A stretch of DNA of 64,000 bases from Albidovulum sp. (GTDB taxonomy: Bacteria; Pseudomonadota; Alphaproteobacteria; Rhodobacterales; Rhodobacteraceae). Positions 42,287 to 50,472 of this stretch are shown here, in pieces (positions within the stretch are counted from its first letter, which is position 1; every line of letters starts with the position of its first letter). Position numbers and translations under genes: made by a program. The DNA is taken from positions 58,766 through 122,765 of the forward strand of contig JAUQYA010000066.1 in the NCBI GenBank assembly GCA_030837785.1, written 5' to 3'. The notes below the pieces were generated by a model, which worked only from the letters and a program-made list of their open reading frames with translations, searched no databases and was not told where the DNA came from.

Positions 42287-43843
42287 ATGATGAACGACGT
42301 ATCCACGCGGGCGACCCGGTCGGGTGGTCGCGGCGCCCGCAGGGCGATGCGGGCGGCCCCCGATTTCGAGATGTGGCCCGCGCTGACGCGCGGCCTGCCG
42401 GAATGCGAGCCGATGACGCCGGAACAGGTGGAGCGCATCGACGCCGCCTCGATGGCGATCCTCGAGGAGGTGGGCGTGGTCTTCCGCGACGAGATCGCCT
42501 TGGCCGACTGGAAGCGCGCCGGCGCGAAGGTCGAGGGCGAGCGGGTCTACCTCGACCGGGGTCTCGTGCGCGAACTGATCTCGACCATCCCCTCGGACTG
42601 GACCTACCGCGCCCGGAACCCGGAGAAGAGCCTGCCCTTCGGCGGCAAGCATTCGATCTTCGTGCCGATGACCGGCGCGCCGTTCCTGCGCGACCTCGAC
42701 GATGTGCGCCGCTGGCCGACGATCGCCGACCTGAACATGTTCCACAAGCTTTCCCACATGTCGCCGGCGCTGCATTCGACCGCGCACCACATCGTGGAGC
42801 CGATGGACATGAAGGTGAGCCACCGCCACCTGCACATCACCTATTCCTCGATGAAGCATTCCGACAAGACCTTCATGGGCATGACGACCTCGGGCAAGAA
42901 CGCCGAGGACGTGATGGCCATGTGCGAGATCCTGTTCGGCAAGGATGTGATGGAGGAAACCCCGGTCGTCACCGGCAATTGCAACGGCAACTCTCCCCTG
43001 GTCTGGGACGAGACGATGCTGAGCGCGATGCGCGCGTTCATCAAGCGGAACCAGCCGGTGCTCTGCTCGCCCTTCGTGCTTGGGGGCGCCAACACTCCGG
43101 CCTCGGTCGCCCCCGCCGTGGCGCAACTGAACGCCGAGGCGCTCAGCGCGCTGGCCTATACCCAGGTGATCCGCAAGGGCGCGCCGGCGATCTATGGGCA
43201 CTACCTGTCGACCGTTTCGATGAAGTCCGGCGCGCCGATGGCGGGGACGCCGGAAATTTCCCTGATGAACTTCATGATCGGCCAGATGGCGCGGTTCTAC
43301 AACGTGCCCTGGCGGACCTCGAACCTCCTTGGCGGAGCCAAGACCTTCGACGCGCAGGCGGGCTACGAATCGGCCATGACGATGAACGCCGTGCTGCACG
43401 CCGGGGCCAACTACATCTGGCATTCGGCGGGCTGGAACGAGGCCGGGATGCATTGTTCCGTCGCCAAGTTCGTCGTGGATGCCGAGATGTGCCAGATGGG
43501 CTACCGGATGGCCGAAGGCCCGCGCTGGGACGACTTCGACGAGGCGATGCAGGCGGTCCGCGATGTCGGGCCGGGGGGGCACTATCTGGGCCACCCACAC
43601 ACGCTGGAAAACTTCGAACGCGCCTTCTTCATGCCGAAGCTCTTCGACAACAACTCCATCGAGCAGTGGCAGGCCGAGGGCTCGGTCGAGATCACCCGGC
43701 GGGCGCTGGACCGGGCGAAGCAACTGCTGGCCGATTACGAGGAGCCGAAGCTGGACGAAGGCGTCAACGAGGCGCTGCTGGACTACATCGCCCGCCGCGA
43801 ACGCGAAATCCCGGCGGTGGACGAGTTGAACACCGAACACTGA
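42287..43843 (+). CDS. MttB-superfamily (COG5598) corrinoid-type methyltransferase, non-pyrrolysine
   Basis: This 518-residue protein is a member of the trimethylamine methyltransferase family without an in-frame amber codon, hence without pyrrolysine. Such members (MtgB for glycine betaine, MtpB for proline betaine, MtcB for carnitine) demethylate quaternary amines onto a corrinoid protein. Recognisable parts are LEEVGVVFRDE, FGGKHSIFVPMTGAPFLRDLDD, LHSTAHHIVEP, TGNCNGNSPLVWD, APAIYGHYLSTVSMKSGAPMAGTPE and the C-terminal AEGPRWDDFDEAMQAVRDVGPGGHYLGHPHT. ATG 42287 follows GGGAGAG. No corrinoid-protein gene is in the window. The substrate is probably a betaine from context. Confidence 0.85.
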   Translation: MMNDVSTRATRSGGRGARRAMRAAPDFEMWPALTRGLPECEPMTPEQVERIDAASMAILEEVGVVFRDEIALADWKRAGAKVEGERVYLDRGLVRELISTIPSDWTYRARNPEKSLPFGGKHSIFVPMTGAPFLRDLDDVRRWPTIADLNMFHKLSHMSPALHSTAHHIVEPMDMKVSHRHLHITYSSMKHSDKTFMGMTTSGKNAEDVMAMCEILFGKDVMEETPVVTGNCNGNSPLVWDETMLSAMRAFIKRNQPVLCSPFVLGGANTPASVAPAVAQLNAEALSALAYTQVIRKGAPAIYGHYLSTVSMKSGAPMAGTPEISLMNFMIGQMARFYNVPWRTSNLLGGAKTFDAQAGYESAMTMNAVLHAGANYIWHSAGWNEAGMHCSVAKFVVDAEMCQMGYRMAEGPRWDDFDEAMQAVRDVGPGGHYLGHPHTLENFERAFFMPKLFDNNSIEQWQAEGSVEITRRALDRAKQLLADYEEPKLDEGVNEALLDYIARREREIPAVDELNTEH

Positions 43844-43854
43844 TCCCTGTGACT

Positions 43855-43880
43855 GGCCGCCTTCGGGCGGCCTTTTCTTC
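43855..43880 (+). terminator. Rho-independent terminator of mttB
   Basis: GGCCGCC (43855-43861), a TTCG tetraloop and GGCGGCC (43866-43872), followed by TTTTCTTC. It lies 12 bases after the mttB stop. Confidence 0.9.
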
Positions 43881-43886
43881 GGCAAG

Positions 43887-43937
43887 GTAGAGTGATCGCT
43901 CTACTTTTCCTTTGCAATAGTAGAGTGATCATTCTAC
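43887..43937 (+). promoter_or_regulatory. Two palindromic operators upstream of tetR
   Basis: GTAGAGTGATCGCTCTAC (43887-43904) and GTAGAGTGATCATTCTAC (43920-43937) are near-perfect 18-bp dyads spaced 33 bp apart, about three helical turns. The second ends nine bases before the tetR ATG. The arrangement is typical of TetR autoregulation and would place the whole downstream operon under the same repressor. Confidence 0.8.
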
Positions 43938-43946
43938 CTTTCCTCC

Positions 43947-44495
43947 ATGGGCACCAAGGACAGAATCGCCAGCGACCTGGAGCGCAGCTTCGCCGAGGCC
44001 GGCTTTGCCGAGCAGGGGGTCGAGGCTCTGCGGGCCGGGGCGGACGTGTCGCTGCGCACGCTTTACAAGCATTTCCCCAGCCGCGAGGCGATGATCGTCG
44101 GCGCGCTGCAACACCGCGACGCCGCCTATGCGCGCTGGCTGGAGGGCGGGCCGGAAACGGGCGCGGCGCATGTCCTCTATCCTCTGGTCCGACTGGGCGA
44201 CTGGCTGGCCGAGGTGGCGAACACCGGCTGCCTGTTCCTGAACGCCTGGGCGCAGTACCCCGACAGTGAAGCCATCGCGGCGGTGGTCAAGGACCACAAG
44301 GCGCGGCTGGCCGACGGGTTCAGCGCAAGGTTGGCCTGCGTGGCGCCGGGCCGGGACACCGGCCATCTGGCCGAGACCCTGTTCCTTCTGCACGAGGGCA
44401 TGACCCAGGCTGCCCGGCTGCAAGGCCGCGAGATCGCCTATGAGGCCGCGATGCACGCGGCGCGCGCTGCCCTTGCGGCGGCGGAAATCGACTGA
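43947..44495 (+). CDS. TetR-family regulator
   Basis: This 182-residue protein has an N-terminal helix-turn-helix (residues 3-50; ASDLERSFAEAGFAEQGVEALRAGADVSLRTLYKHFPSREAMI). Its C-terminal helical ligand domain has AHVLYPLVRLGDWLAEVANTGCLFLNAWAQYPDSE, seen in TetR members that bind small metabolites. Two palindromes upstream are its likely operators. It heads an operon with the dehydrogenase, hpbD and two SDR genes, so the inducer is probably a pathway intermediate. Confidence 0.9.
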   Translation: MGTKDRIASDLERSFAEAGFAEQGVEALRAGADVSLRTLYKHFPSREAMIVGALQHRDAAYARWLEGGPETGAAHVLYPLVRLGDWLAEVANTGCLFLNAWAQYPDSEAIAAVVKDHKARLADGFSARLACVAPGRDTGHLAETLFLLHEGMTQAARLQGREIAYEAAMHAARAALAAAEID

Positions 44496-44507
44496 AAGGG
44501 GAAGGGA

Positions 44508-45599
44508 ATGCCCTCCATGATGTGTGCCGTTCTGCTGACCGGGCACGGCGGCTACGAGAAGCTGGAATACCGCACCGATGTGCCTGTGCCGCAGCCGAAA
44601 CCGGGCGAGGTGCTGATCCGCGTCGCGGCCTCGGCGGTGAACAACACCGACATCAACACCCGCATCGGCTGGTATTCCAAGGCGGTCGGCGAAGGCTCGA
44701 ACGCCGGGGGTGCTGCGGGCTTTGCCGGGGCCGACGACGCCGATGCGAGCTGGACCGGCGAGGCGCTGAAATTCCCCCGCATCCAGGGCGCGGACGCCTG
44801 CGGGCGGATCGTGGCGGTGGGCGAAGGCGTGGACGCGGGCCGGATCGGCGAGCGGGTGATCGTGCGGAACCTGTTGCGGACCTATGTCGGCTGGAAACCC
44901 TGGGAATGCTGGACCTTCGGCTCCGAATGCGACGGCGGCTTCGCGCAGTTCACCGTCGCGCCCGCGCGCGAGACCTTCGCGGTCAGCTGCGACTGGTCGG
45001 ACGCCGAGCTGGCCGCCATCCCCTGCGCCTGGTCCACGGCGGAGAACATGCTCCATCGCGGCAAGGTCGGGGCGGAGACCGTGCTGATCACCGGGGCCTC
45101 GGGTGGTGTGGGCTCTTCCGCCGTGCAGCTGGCGAAGCTGCGGGGTGCGACGGTGATCGCGCTGGCGGGCAGGTCGAAGACCGAGGAGGTGCTGGCCATC
45201 GGGGCCGACCGGGTGATCGACCGCGATGCGGATCTGGTGCAGGAACTGGGCGAGGGCAGCGTGGATGTGGTGCTGGACCTGGTCGGCGGGCCGGGCTGGC
45301 CGCAGCTTCTGGACGTGCTGAAGAAGGGCGGTCGCTACGTCATCTCCGGAGCGATCGCCGGACCTCTGGCGCAGATCGACCTGCGCACGCTCTATCTGAA
45401 GGATCTCACCCTCTACGGCGCGACTTTCCAGGAGGACGAGGTGTTCGAGAACCTGGTCCGCTACGTCGAGGCGGGTCGCATCCGCCCCGTCGTCGCCCGC
45501 ACCTATCCGCTGTCCGAGATCGTCCAGGCCCAGAAGGATTTTCTGGCCAAGGGCCATGTCGGCAAGCTGGTCCTGATCCCCCCTTCCGACAACCCCTGA
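44508..45599 (+). CDS. Medium-chain dehydrogenase/reductase (quinone-oxidoreductase-like)
   Basis: This 363-residue protein has the GroES-like N-terminal domain (PVPQPKPGEVLIRVAASAVNNTDINTRIGWY, FPRIQGADACGRIVAVGEGVDAGRIGERV) and a Rossmann domain with VLITGASGGVGSSAVQLAKLRGATVIALAG. Catalytic-zinc ligands of classical ADHs are not obvious, so a zinc-free quinone-oxidoreductase-like enzyme is more likely. AAGGGGAAGGG precedes ATG 44508. It is second in the TetR operon. The substrate is unknown; removal or redox of a (hydroxy)proline-betaine intermediate is a guess. Confidence 0.8.
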   Translation: MPSMMCAVLLTGHGGYEKLEYRTDVPVPQPKPGEVLIRVAASAVNNTDINTRIGWYSKAVGEGSNAGGAAGFAGADDADASWTGEALKFPRIQGADACGRIVAVGEGVDAGRIGERVIVRNLLRTYVGWKPWECWTFGSECDGGFAQFTVAPARETFAVSCDWSDAELAAIPCAWSTAENMLHRGKVGAETVLITGASGGVGSSAVQLAKLRGATVIALAGRSKTEEVLAIGADRVIDRDADLVQELGEGSVDVVLDLVGGPGWPQLLDVLKKGGRYVISGAIAGPLAQIDLRTLYLKDLTLYGATFQEDEVFENLVRYVEAGRIRPVVARTYPLSEIVQAQKDFLAKGHVGKLVLIPPSDNP

Positions 45600-45615
45600 C
45601 CCCGGACCCCTTCCC

Positions 45616-46719
45616 ATGAAAATCAAGGAAATCCACGTCTACGCCCATGACCTGCCGGTCAAGAACGGCCCCTACACGATGGCCAATGCCCAAGTCTGGG
45701 CGCTGGATACGACGCTGGTCAAGATCGTCTCGGACACCGGCCATGTCGGCTGGGGCGAGACCTGCCCGGTCGGCCCCACCTATTGCGCCAGCCACGCCAG
45801 GGGCGCCCGCGCCGCGCTGGAGGAGATGGGGCGGGGCCTGATCGGCGCCAGCCTGCATCCCGTGAGCCTGCGGCGGAAGATGGACAGCCTGCTGAACGGC
45901 CACCGCTACGCCAAGGCCGCCCTCGACATCGCGGCCCATGACATCATCGGCAAGGCGACCGGGCTGCGCGTGGCCGAGCTGCTGGGCGGCGTGGCGCAGG
46001 AGAACGTGCCCTCCTACTTCGCGACCGGCGTGGGCGAGCCCGACGAGATCGCCCGCATCGCCGCCGAGAAGGTGGCCGAGGGCTATCCCCGCCTGCAGAT
46101 CAAGATCGGCGGGCGGCCGGTCGAGGTGGACATCGCGGTGCTGCGCAAGGTCTGGGAGGTGATCGGCGGCAAGGGCGTGCGACTGGCGGCTGACGGCAAC
46201 CGGGGCCTGCCCACCCGTGACGCGCTGCGGCTGTCGCGCGAATGCCCGGACATTCCCTTCATCCTGGAACAGCCCTGCAACACGGTGGAGGAACTGGCCG
46301 CGATCCGGGGGCAGGTGCATCACGGCATCTACATGGACGAGAACTCCGAGGACCTCGCCACGGTGATCCGCGCGGCGGGCACGGGGCTGGTCGACGGCTT
46401 CGGGATGAAGGTCACGCGGATCGGGGGCCTGCAACAGATGGCCGCCTTCCGCGACATCTGCGAGGCGCGGAGCCTGCCGCACACCTGCGACGACGCCTGG
46501 GGCGGTGACATCATCGCGGCGGCCTGCACCCATATCGGCGCGACGGTGCAGCCCCGCCTCAACGAGGGCGTCTGGCTGGCGGCGCCCTACATCGAAGGCA
46601 ATTACGACAAGGTGGGCGTCAACATCGTCGGCGGTCACATCAAGCTGCCGGACGGTCCCGGCCTTGGGGTCGTGCCCGAGGAAGGCATGTTCGGCAATCC
46701 GGTTCTCTCGTTCGGCTGA
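45616..46719 (+). CDS. hpbD: Hydroxyproline-betaine/proline-betaine 2-epimerase (enolase superfamily)
   Basis: This 367-residue enzyme closely resembles HpbD of Pelagibaca bermudensis, which epimerises 4R-hydroxyproline betaine and proline betaine at C2. Shared segments include the start (EIHVYAHDLPVK), GWGETCPVGPTY, HDIIGKATGLRVAELLGG and LPHTCDDAWGGDIIAAAC. Acid/base lysines fall at K163 (RLQIKIG) and K265 (GFGMKVTRIGG), the same numbering I recall for HpbD. Metal ligands are D193, E218 and D241. A close match in length and context (betaine transporter, proline-degradation-type enzymes) supports the call. Whether the physiological substrate is hydroxylated cannot be read here. Confidence 0.87.
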   Translation: MKIKEIHVYAHDLPVKNGPYTMANAQVWALDTTLVKIVSDTGHVGWGETCPVGPTYCASHARGARAALEEMGRGLIGASLHPVSLRRKMDSLLNGHRYAKAALDIAAHDIIGKATGLRVAELLGGVAQENVPSYFATGVGEPDEIARIAAEKVAEGYPRLQIKIGGRPVEVDIAVLRKVWEVIGGKGVRLAADGNRGLPTRDALRLSRECPDIPFILEQPCNTVEELAAIRGQVHHGIYMDENSEDLATVIRAAGTGLVDGFGMKVTRIGGLQQMAAFRDICEARSLPHTCDDAWGGDIIAAACTHIGATVQPRLNEGVWLAAPYIEGNYDKVGVNIVGGHIKLPDGPGLGVVPEEGMFGNPVLSFG

Positions 46720-46727
46720 GGAAGAAG

Positions 46728-47456
46728 ATGAGCGATCTCAAGGGGAAGAAGGCGCTGGTCACGGGGGCCGCAGGCGGCATCGGGGCAGCGGTGGTGCGGG
46801 CGCTGCGGGCGCAAGGCGCGCTGGTGGCGGTGGCGGACCGCGACGTGTCGGGGGTGGAGGCGGAGGCGCATCTGCCGGGGAACCTGCTGGAGGCCGCTTA
46901 TGCCGACGGGCTGCCAGCGGCGGCGAAGGCGGCGCTGGGGGGCCTCGACATCGTCGTCAACAACGCGGGCGTGATCACGCGGGGCAAGGTCGATGAGACA
47001 AGCGACGCCGACTGGGACCTCTCGGTCGGGGTGAACGTGCAGGCCCCGTTCCGCATCTGCCGGGCGGCGATCCCGCTGCTGCCGCCGGGCTCGGCCATCG
47101 TCAACGTCGCTTCCTGCTGGGGGCTGCGCCCCGGTCCGGGGCACGCGGTCTATTGCATGACCAAGGCGGCGATTGCCTCGCTGACGCAATGCATGGGGAT
47201 GGACCATGCCGACAGGGGCATCCGCATCAACGCGGTGGCGCCGAACGAGGTCAACACGCCGATGCTGCGGACGGGTTTTGCGCAGCGCGGGTTCGACCCG
47301 GATACGGCGGTGGCCGAGCTGGGCAAGACCGTGCCCTTGGGCCGGATCGCGGAGCCGGAGGACATCGCGGAGGTGATCCTGTTCCTCGCCTCGGACGCCG
47401 CGCGCTACATCTGCGGCGCGGTGGTCGAGGTCAATGGCGGGAAGCCGGTGAAATGA
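46728..47456 (+). CDS. Short-chain dehydrogenase/reductase (SDR)
   Basis: This 242-residue classical SDR has the NAD(P) motif VTGAAGGIGAAVVRAL (about residues 11-26), NNAG, the catalytic Ser in VNVASCWG and Y-x-x-x-K in VYCMTKAAIASLTQ, and the C-terminal SDAARYICGAVVEVNGG. An Asp/Arg-type second strand (VAVADRD) suggests NAD(H). It is followed by a second SDR with a 4-base overlap, or a short gap if the later start is used. The substrate is unknown. Confidence 0.9.
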   Translation: MSDLKGKKALVTGAAGGIGAAVVRALRAQGALVAVADRDVSGVEAEAHLPGNLLEAAYADGLPAAAKAALGGLDIVVNNAGVITRGKVDETSDADWDLSVGVNVQAPFRICRAAIPLLPPGSAIVNVASCWGLRPGPGHAVYCMTKAAIASLTQCMGMDHADRGIRINAVAPNEVNTPMLRTGFAQRGFDPDTAVAELGKTVPLGRIAEPEDIAEVILFLASDAARYICGAVVEVNGGKPVK

Positions 47457-47467
47457 AGGCGGGGGAA

Positions 47468-48199
47468 ATGAGCCGCTTTGCAGGAAAGGTCGCGCTCGTC
47501 ACCGGCGGGCGGTCGGGCATCGGCCAGGCGATTGCACGGCGCCTGAAGGCCGGGGGCGCGCGGGTCTTCACCGCGCAGCGGGGCGCGGAGGCGGAGTTCG
47601 AGGGGATCGAGGCCGACTTCACCGACGCCGCCTGCCCGGAACGGCTGGTGGCCGATGTCGTCGCCCGCGCGGGCCGGCTCGACGTGCTGGTGAACAATGC
47701 CGGCATGATGCAGGAAGCCCGGGTCGAGGACATGAGCCTTGCCGACTGGGAACGCAACCTGCGGGTGAACCTGACTGCGCCCTTCCTCCTGATCAAGGCG
47801 GCGCTGCCGCACCTGCGCGCCGCGCGCGGAAGCATCGTCAACATCGGCTCGATCGAGGGGCTGGGATCGAACCCCCGCCACGCCGCCTATTGCGCCAGCA
47901 AGGCCGGGCTGCACGGGCTGACGCGCGCCGTGGCGGTGGACGAATCCGCCGAAGTGCGATGCAACGCCGTGGCGCCGGGCTGGATCGACACCGAGCTGAA
48001 CGAGGCCTTCGTCAACGCCATGCCCGATCCGGCGGCTTTCCGCGCCAACATCGGCCGCATCCATCCGGTCGGCCGCACCGGCAGGCCCGAGGAAGTGGCG
48101 GCGCTGGTCGCCTGGCTGGCGTCCGACGAGGCGGGGTTCGTCACCGGCCAGGTCTGGACGGTCGACGGCGGGCGGATGGCGAAGCTGAGCTTGCCGTGA
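47468..48199 (+). CDS. Short-chain dehydrogenase/reductase (SDR)
   Basis: This 243-residue classical SDR has VTGGRSGIGQAIARRL, NNAGMM, the catalytic Ser in VNIGSIEG and Tyr-Lys in AYCASKAGLHGLTRAVAVD, with a C-terminal FVTGQVWTVDGG. ATG 47468 has GGGGGA just upstream; ATG 47453, which overlaps the previous stop, is the alternative start. It is the last gene of the TetR operon. The two SDRs are only distantly alike, so they probably act on different intermediates. Confidence 0.9.
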   Translation: MSRFAGKVALVTGGRSGIGQAIARRLKAGGARVFTAQRGAEAEFEGIEADFTDAACPERLVADVVARAGRLDVLVNNAGMMQEARVEDMSLADWERNLRVNLTAPFLLIKAALPHLRAARGSIVNIGSIEGLGSNPRHAAYCASKAGLHGLTRAVAVDESAEVRCNAVAPGWIDTELNEAFVNAMPDPAAFRANIGRIHPVGRTGRPEEVAALVAWLASDEAGFVTGQVWTVDGGRMAKLSLP

Positions 48200-48332
48200 C
48201 CGGCAGGGGCCGGACAGCGGCAAGGGCGACCGCCTGCGAGAGGCTGCTGGCTCATCCCCGGCAGCGCCATCGCCGGCGCGGCCACGCAGGCGGCCTGTGG
48301 CCGGCTCCGGGCCCCATCGCCGCGCGCCGCCT

Positions 48333-49115
48333 TCAGCGCGCGCCCATCGTCGCGCCGCCGTCGATCACGATGTTCTCCATCGTGATGTGGCGGGCGCGGT
48401 CCGAGAGCAGGAACAGCACCAGGTCACTGACGTCCCGCGGTTCGGCCATGCGCCCCAGCGGAATGCCCAGACGGTAGGTGCCGGGATCGCCTTTCAGCAT
48501 CGCCTCGCGGCTGGTGGCTGCGGTCTGGTACCGGCGCTGCATCTCGGTATCCGTCGACCCCGGCGAGACGATGTTGCAGCGCACGCCGTATTCGGCAAGC
48601 TCCAGGCCGAGGCATTTCATCGCGTGGATGATGCCGGCTTTCGAGGCGGGATAGGCGCCGAGCCCGTAGCGCGCGGTGGTGCCTGAGTTCGATCCGATGG
48701 TGACGATGCTGCCCGCGCGCTGGCCGGCCATGTGGCGCGCGACGGCCAGCGTGGTCTCGAGCGTGGCGACGAGGTTGGTGTCGATGATCCTGCGCAGGCT
48801 GTCGCGCGGGGCGTCGAGCAATCGGCCGGGGTCGAGGATTCCGGCGGCGTTCACCAGATAGGAGAGGCCGCCCCAGCGGGCGATCCAGTCCTCAAGGCGG
48901 GCTTCGAATCGCGCGCCGTCGCAGATGTCCAGCGGCTCCGGCACAAGGCGATCGCGCGCGTCCCCGGCCTCGGCGGCGAGGGCGTCGAGCTTGTCCGGTG
49001 AACGGCCTACGGCGATCACGCGGCGACCTTCCTGCAACAGCGCAAGCGCGATCGCCTTGCCGATCCCCTGCGTCGCGCCGGTGACGATTGCGGTCCTGAT
49101 CGGTTCGGTCGGCAT
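48333..49115 (-). CDS. Short-chain dehydrogenase/reductase (SDR), EntA/DhbA-like pattern
   Basis: This 260-residue classical SDR has VTGATQGIGKAIALALLQEG, VNAAGILDPG, the catalytic Ser in IGSNSGTTAR and Tyr-Lys in GAYPASKAGIIHAMKCLGLE. Its SPGSTDTEMQRRYQ segment recalls 2,3-dihydro-2,3-dihydroxybenzoate dehydrogenases, but no siderophore genes are here, so that name should not be used. ATG 49115 is chosen; the FAD-oxidase stop at 49121 lies just upstream. It is the last gene of the GntR-led minus-strand operon. Confidence 0.88.
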   Translation of the reverse strand: MPTEPIRTAIVTGATQGIGKAIALALLQEGRRVIAVGRSPDKLDALAAEAGDARDRLVPEPLDICDGARFEARLEDWIARWGGLSYLVNAAGILDPGRLLDAPRDSLRRIIDTNLVATLETTLAVARHMAGQRAGSIVTIGSNSGTTARYGLGAYPASKAGIIHAMKCLGLELAEYGVRCNIVSPGSTDTEMQRRYQTAATSREAMLKGDPGTYRLGIPLGRMAEPRDVSDLVLFLLSDRARHITMENIVIDGGATMGAR

Positions 49116-49120
49116 CGCGC

Positions 49121-50461
49121 CTACTCTCTGCCCGCGCGCCATTCCTTCCAGCGCAGGAAGGCGTTGGCGCCGATGGTCGCGAACGGGGGCGGGGGCAGGC
49201 GGGTCGGTTCCGTCTCGGCGGTGAAGTGGCGGGTGACCGCGCTTTCGATGCCCGAGGCCAGTTCCGCCGCGCCGATGCCGGTCAGGGTGCTGCGCGTGGT
49301 GCCAAGGCCGTTGCAGACCGTGGCGGCATAGAGCCCCCGGTCAAGTTCGTGCATCACCGAAACGGCGTTGCGGCTGAGGCAGAGATGCCCGGCCCAGGTG
49401 TATTCCATCCGCGCCCCTGCGAGTTGCGGGAAGCGTTCCTCGAACTTCTCGCGATGGACGCGCGCGGTGCGGGCAAGGGCGGCCTCGCCGGCCTCCATTC
49501 CCGGCTCGAAGGTGGCGCAGGTGCGGGTGACGATGCGGTTGCCGCCCTGGCCGGGGTCGATCCGGCGCATGGTGGTTCCCATCGGGTCCGATGGCGTGAC
49601 GCCCCAGCGTGGCCGGCCGCCCAGTTTCTTCAGCGCCGAGGCATCGAGATCGACTGTCATCGAGGCATAGAGGAAGACGTGCATCAGGCGGTTCTTGGCG
49701 AAGCCGAAGCTTTCCAGATGACCGTTGTTGGCGAGGATCACCTTGCCGGCCCGGACCTTGCCCCGGGCCGTCGCGACCTCCCAGGCGTTGCCCTGGCGGG
49801 CGATGCCGGTCACCGGGCTGTTCTCGAACACCCCGATCCCGTCGCGCCTCAGACCCTCGCCAAGACCGCGGATATAGCCGGCCGGTTGCAGCATCACCGT
49901 GCCGGGCGTGTAGATGCCCGACAGGTAGTGGCGGCTGCCGGTCAGGTCGGCCATTGCCTGCGCGTCGAGGTAGTCGTTCGCCTCGCCGAGGCCGGTCAGG
50001 TGACGGGCGTAGCTGCGGTTCAGCGCGTCGGCCTTGTCGCTGGCCGCGCCGTTCACCTTGCCCGCGGGATCGAAGAAGTTGCGGTCGATGCCGTAGGTTT
50101 CCACCGCATCGCGGGCGAAGTCGATGGCCTGGCGGTTCAGCGCGATCACCGCGCGGTCGTCGCCGTGGCCGGCATAGTCCTCCGAGGTCAGCTCGTGCGG
50201 CAGGTCGATCATGAAGCCCGAGTTGCGGCCCGAGGCGCCTTCGGCCAGCCGCGAGGCCTCGAGCACCACGATCGCCGCGCCGGGGTTCAACTGGGCCAGC
50301 CGCCGCGCCGCGGAGAGGCCGGCGAAGCCGCCACCGATGACGGCGAAGTCCGCAGTGCGGTCGCCGGTCAGCGCCACCGGGGCAGGCTGCCCCGGCAGGA
50401 TGGCCGACCAGGCGGCGGGCCCGCGATGCACGGGCGTGCGCCGTGCGACGTAGGTTGTCAT
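49121..50461 (-). CDS. FAD-dependent amine/imino-acid oxidoreductase (DAO family)
   Basis: This 446-residue flavoprotein has the N-terminal dinucleotide motif FAVIGGGFAGLSAARRLAQL followed by VLEASRLAEGASGRNSGFM, typical of the DadA/PuuB-like group. It has a substrate domain with AHLTGLGEANDYLDAQAMADLTG and a C-terminal LCLSRNAVSVMHELDRGLYAATVCNGLGTTRSTLTG. In this locus it could oxidise D-(hydroxy)proline or an N-methylated form, the step done by HypO-type enzymes in hydroxyproline pathways. That is an inference from context. It lies 11 bases after the ALDH gene. Confidence 0.85.
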   Translation of the reverse strand: MTTYVARRTPVHRGPAAWSAILPGQPAPVALTGDRTADFAVIGGGFAGLSAARRLAQLNPGAAIVVLEASRLAEGASGRNSGFMIDLPHELTSEDYAGHGDDRAVIALNRQAIDFARDAVETYGIDRNFFDPAGKVNGAASDKADALNRSYARHLTGLGEANDYLDAQAMADLTGSRHYLSGIYTPGTVMLQPAGYIRGLGEGLRRDGIGVFENSPVTGIARQGNAWEVATARGKVRAGKVILANNGHLESFGFAKNRLMHVFLYASMTVDLDASALKKLGGRPRWGVTPSDPMGTTMRRIDPGQGGNRIVTRTCATFEPGMEAGEAALARTARVHREKFEERFPQLAGARMEYTWAGHLCLSRNAVSVMHELDRGLYAATVCNGLGTTRSTLTGIGAAELASGIESAVTRHFTAETEPTRLPPPPFATIGANAFLRWKEWRAGRE

Positions 50462-50472
50462 GCCCCTGTCCC

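Noticed and set aside
42287..43843. Pyrrolysine-containing trimethylamine methyltransferase
   Set aside because: The frame has no in-frame amber codon at the expected place and no pyl genes are seen; it is a non-pyrrolysine member.
42017..43885. Upstream extension of lysR to a 937-residue protein
   Set aside because: The extension is the complement of mttB and lacks protein-like features; LysR starts at 42016.
48333..49115. Naming the SDR as 2,3-dihydro-2,3-dihydroxybenzoate dehydrogenase
   Set aside because: Pattern similarity only; there is no siderophore gene nearby and the context is betaine catabolism.
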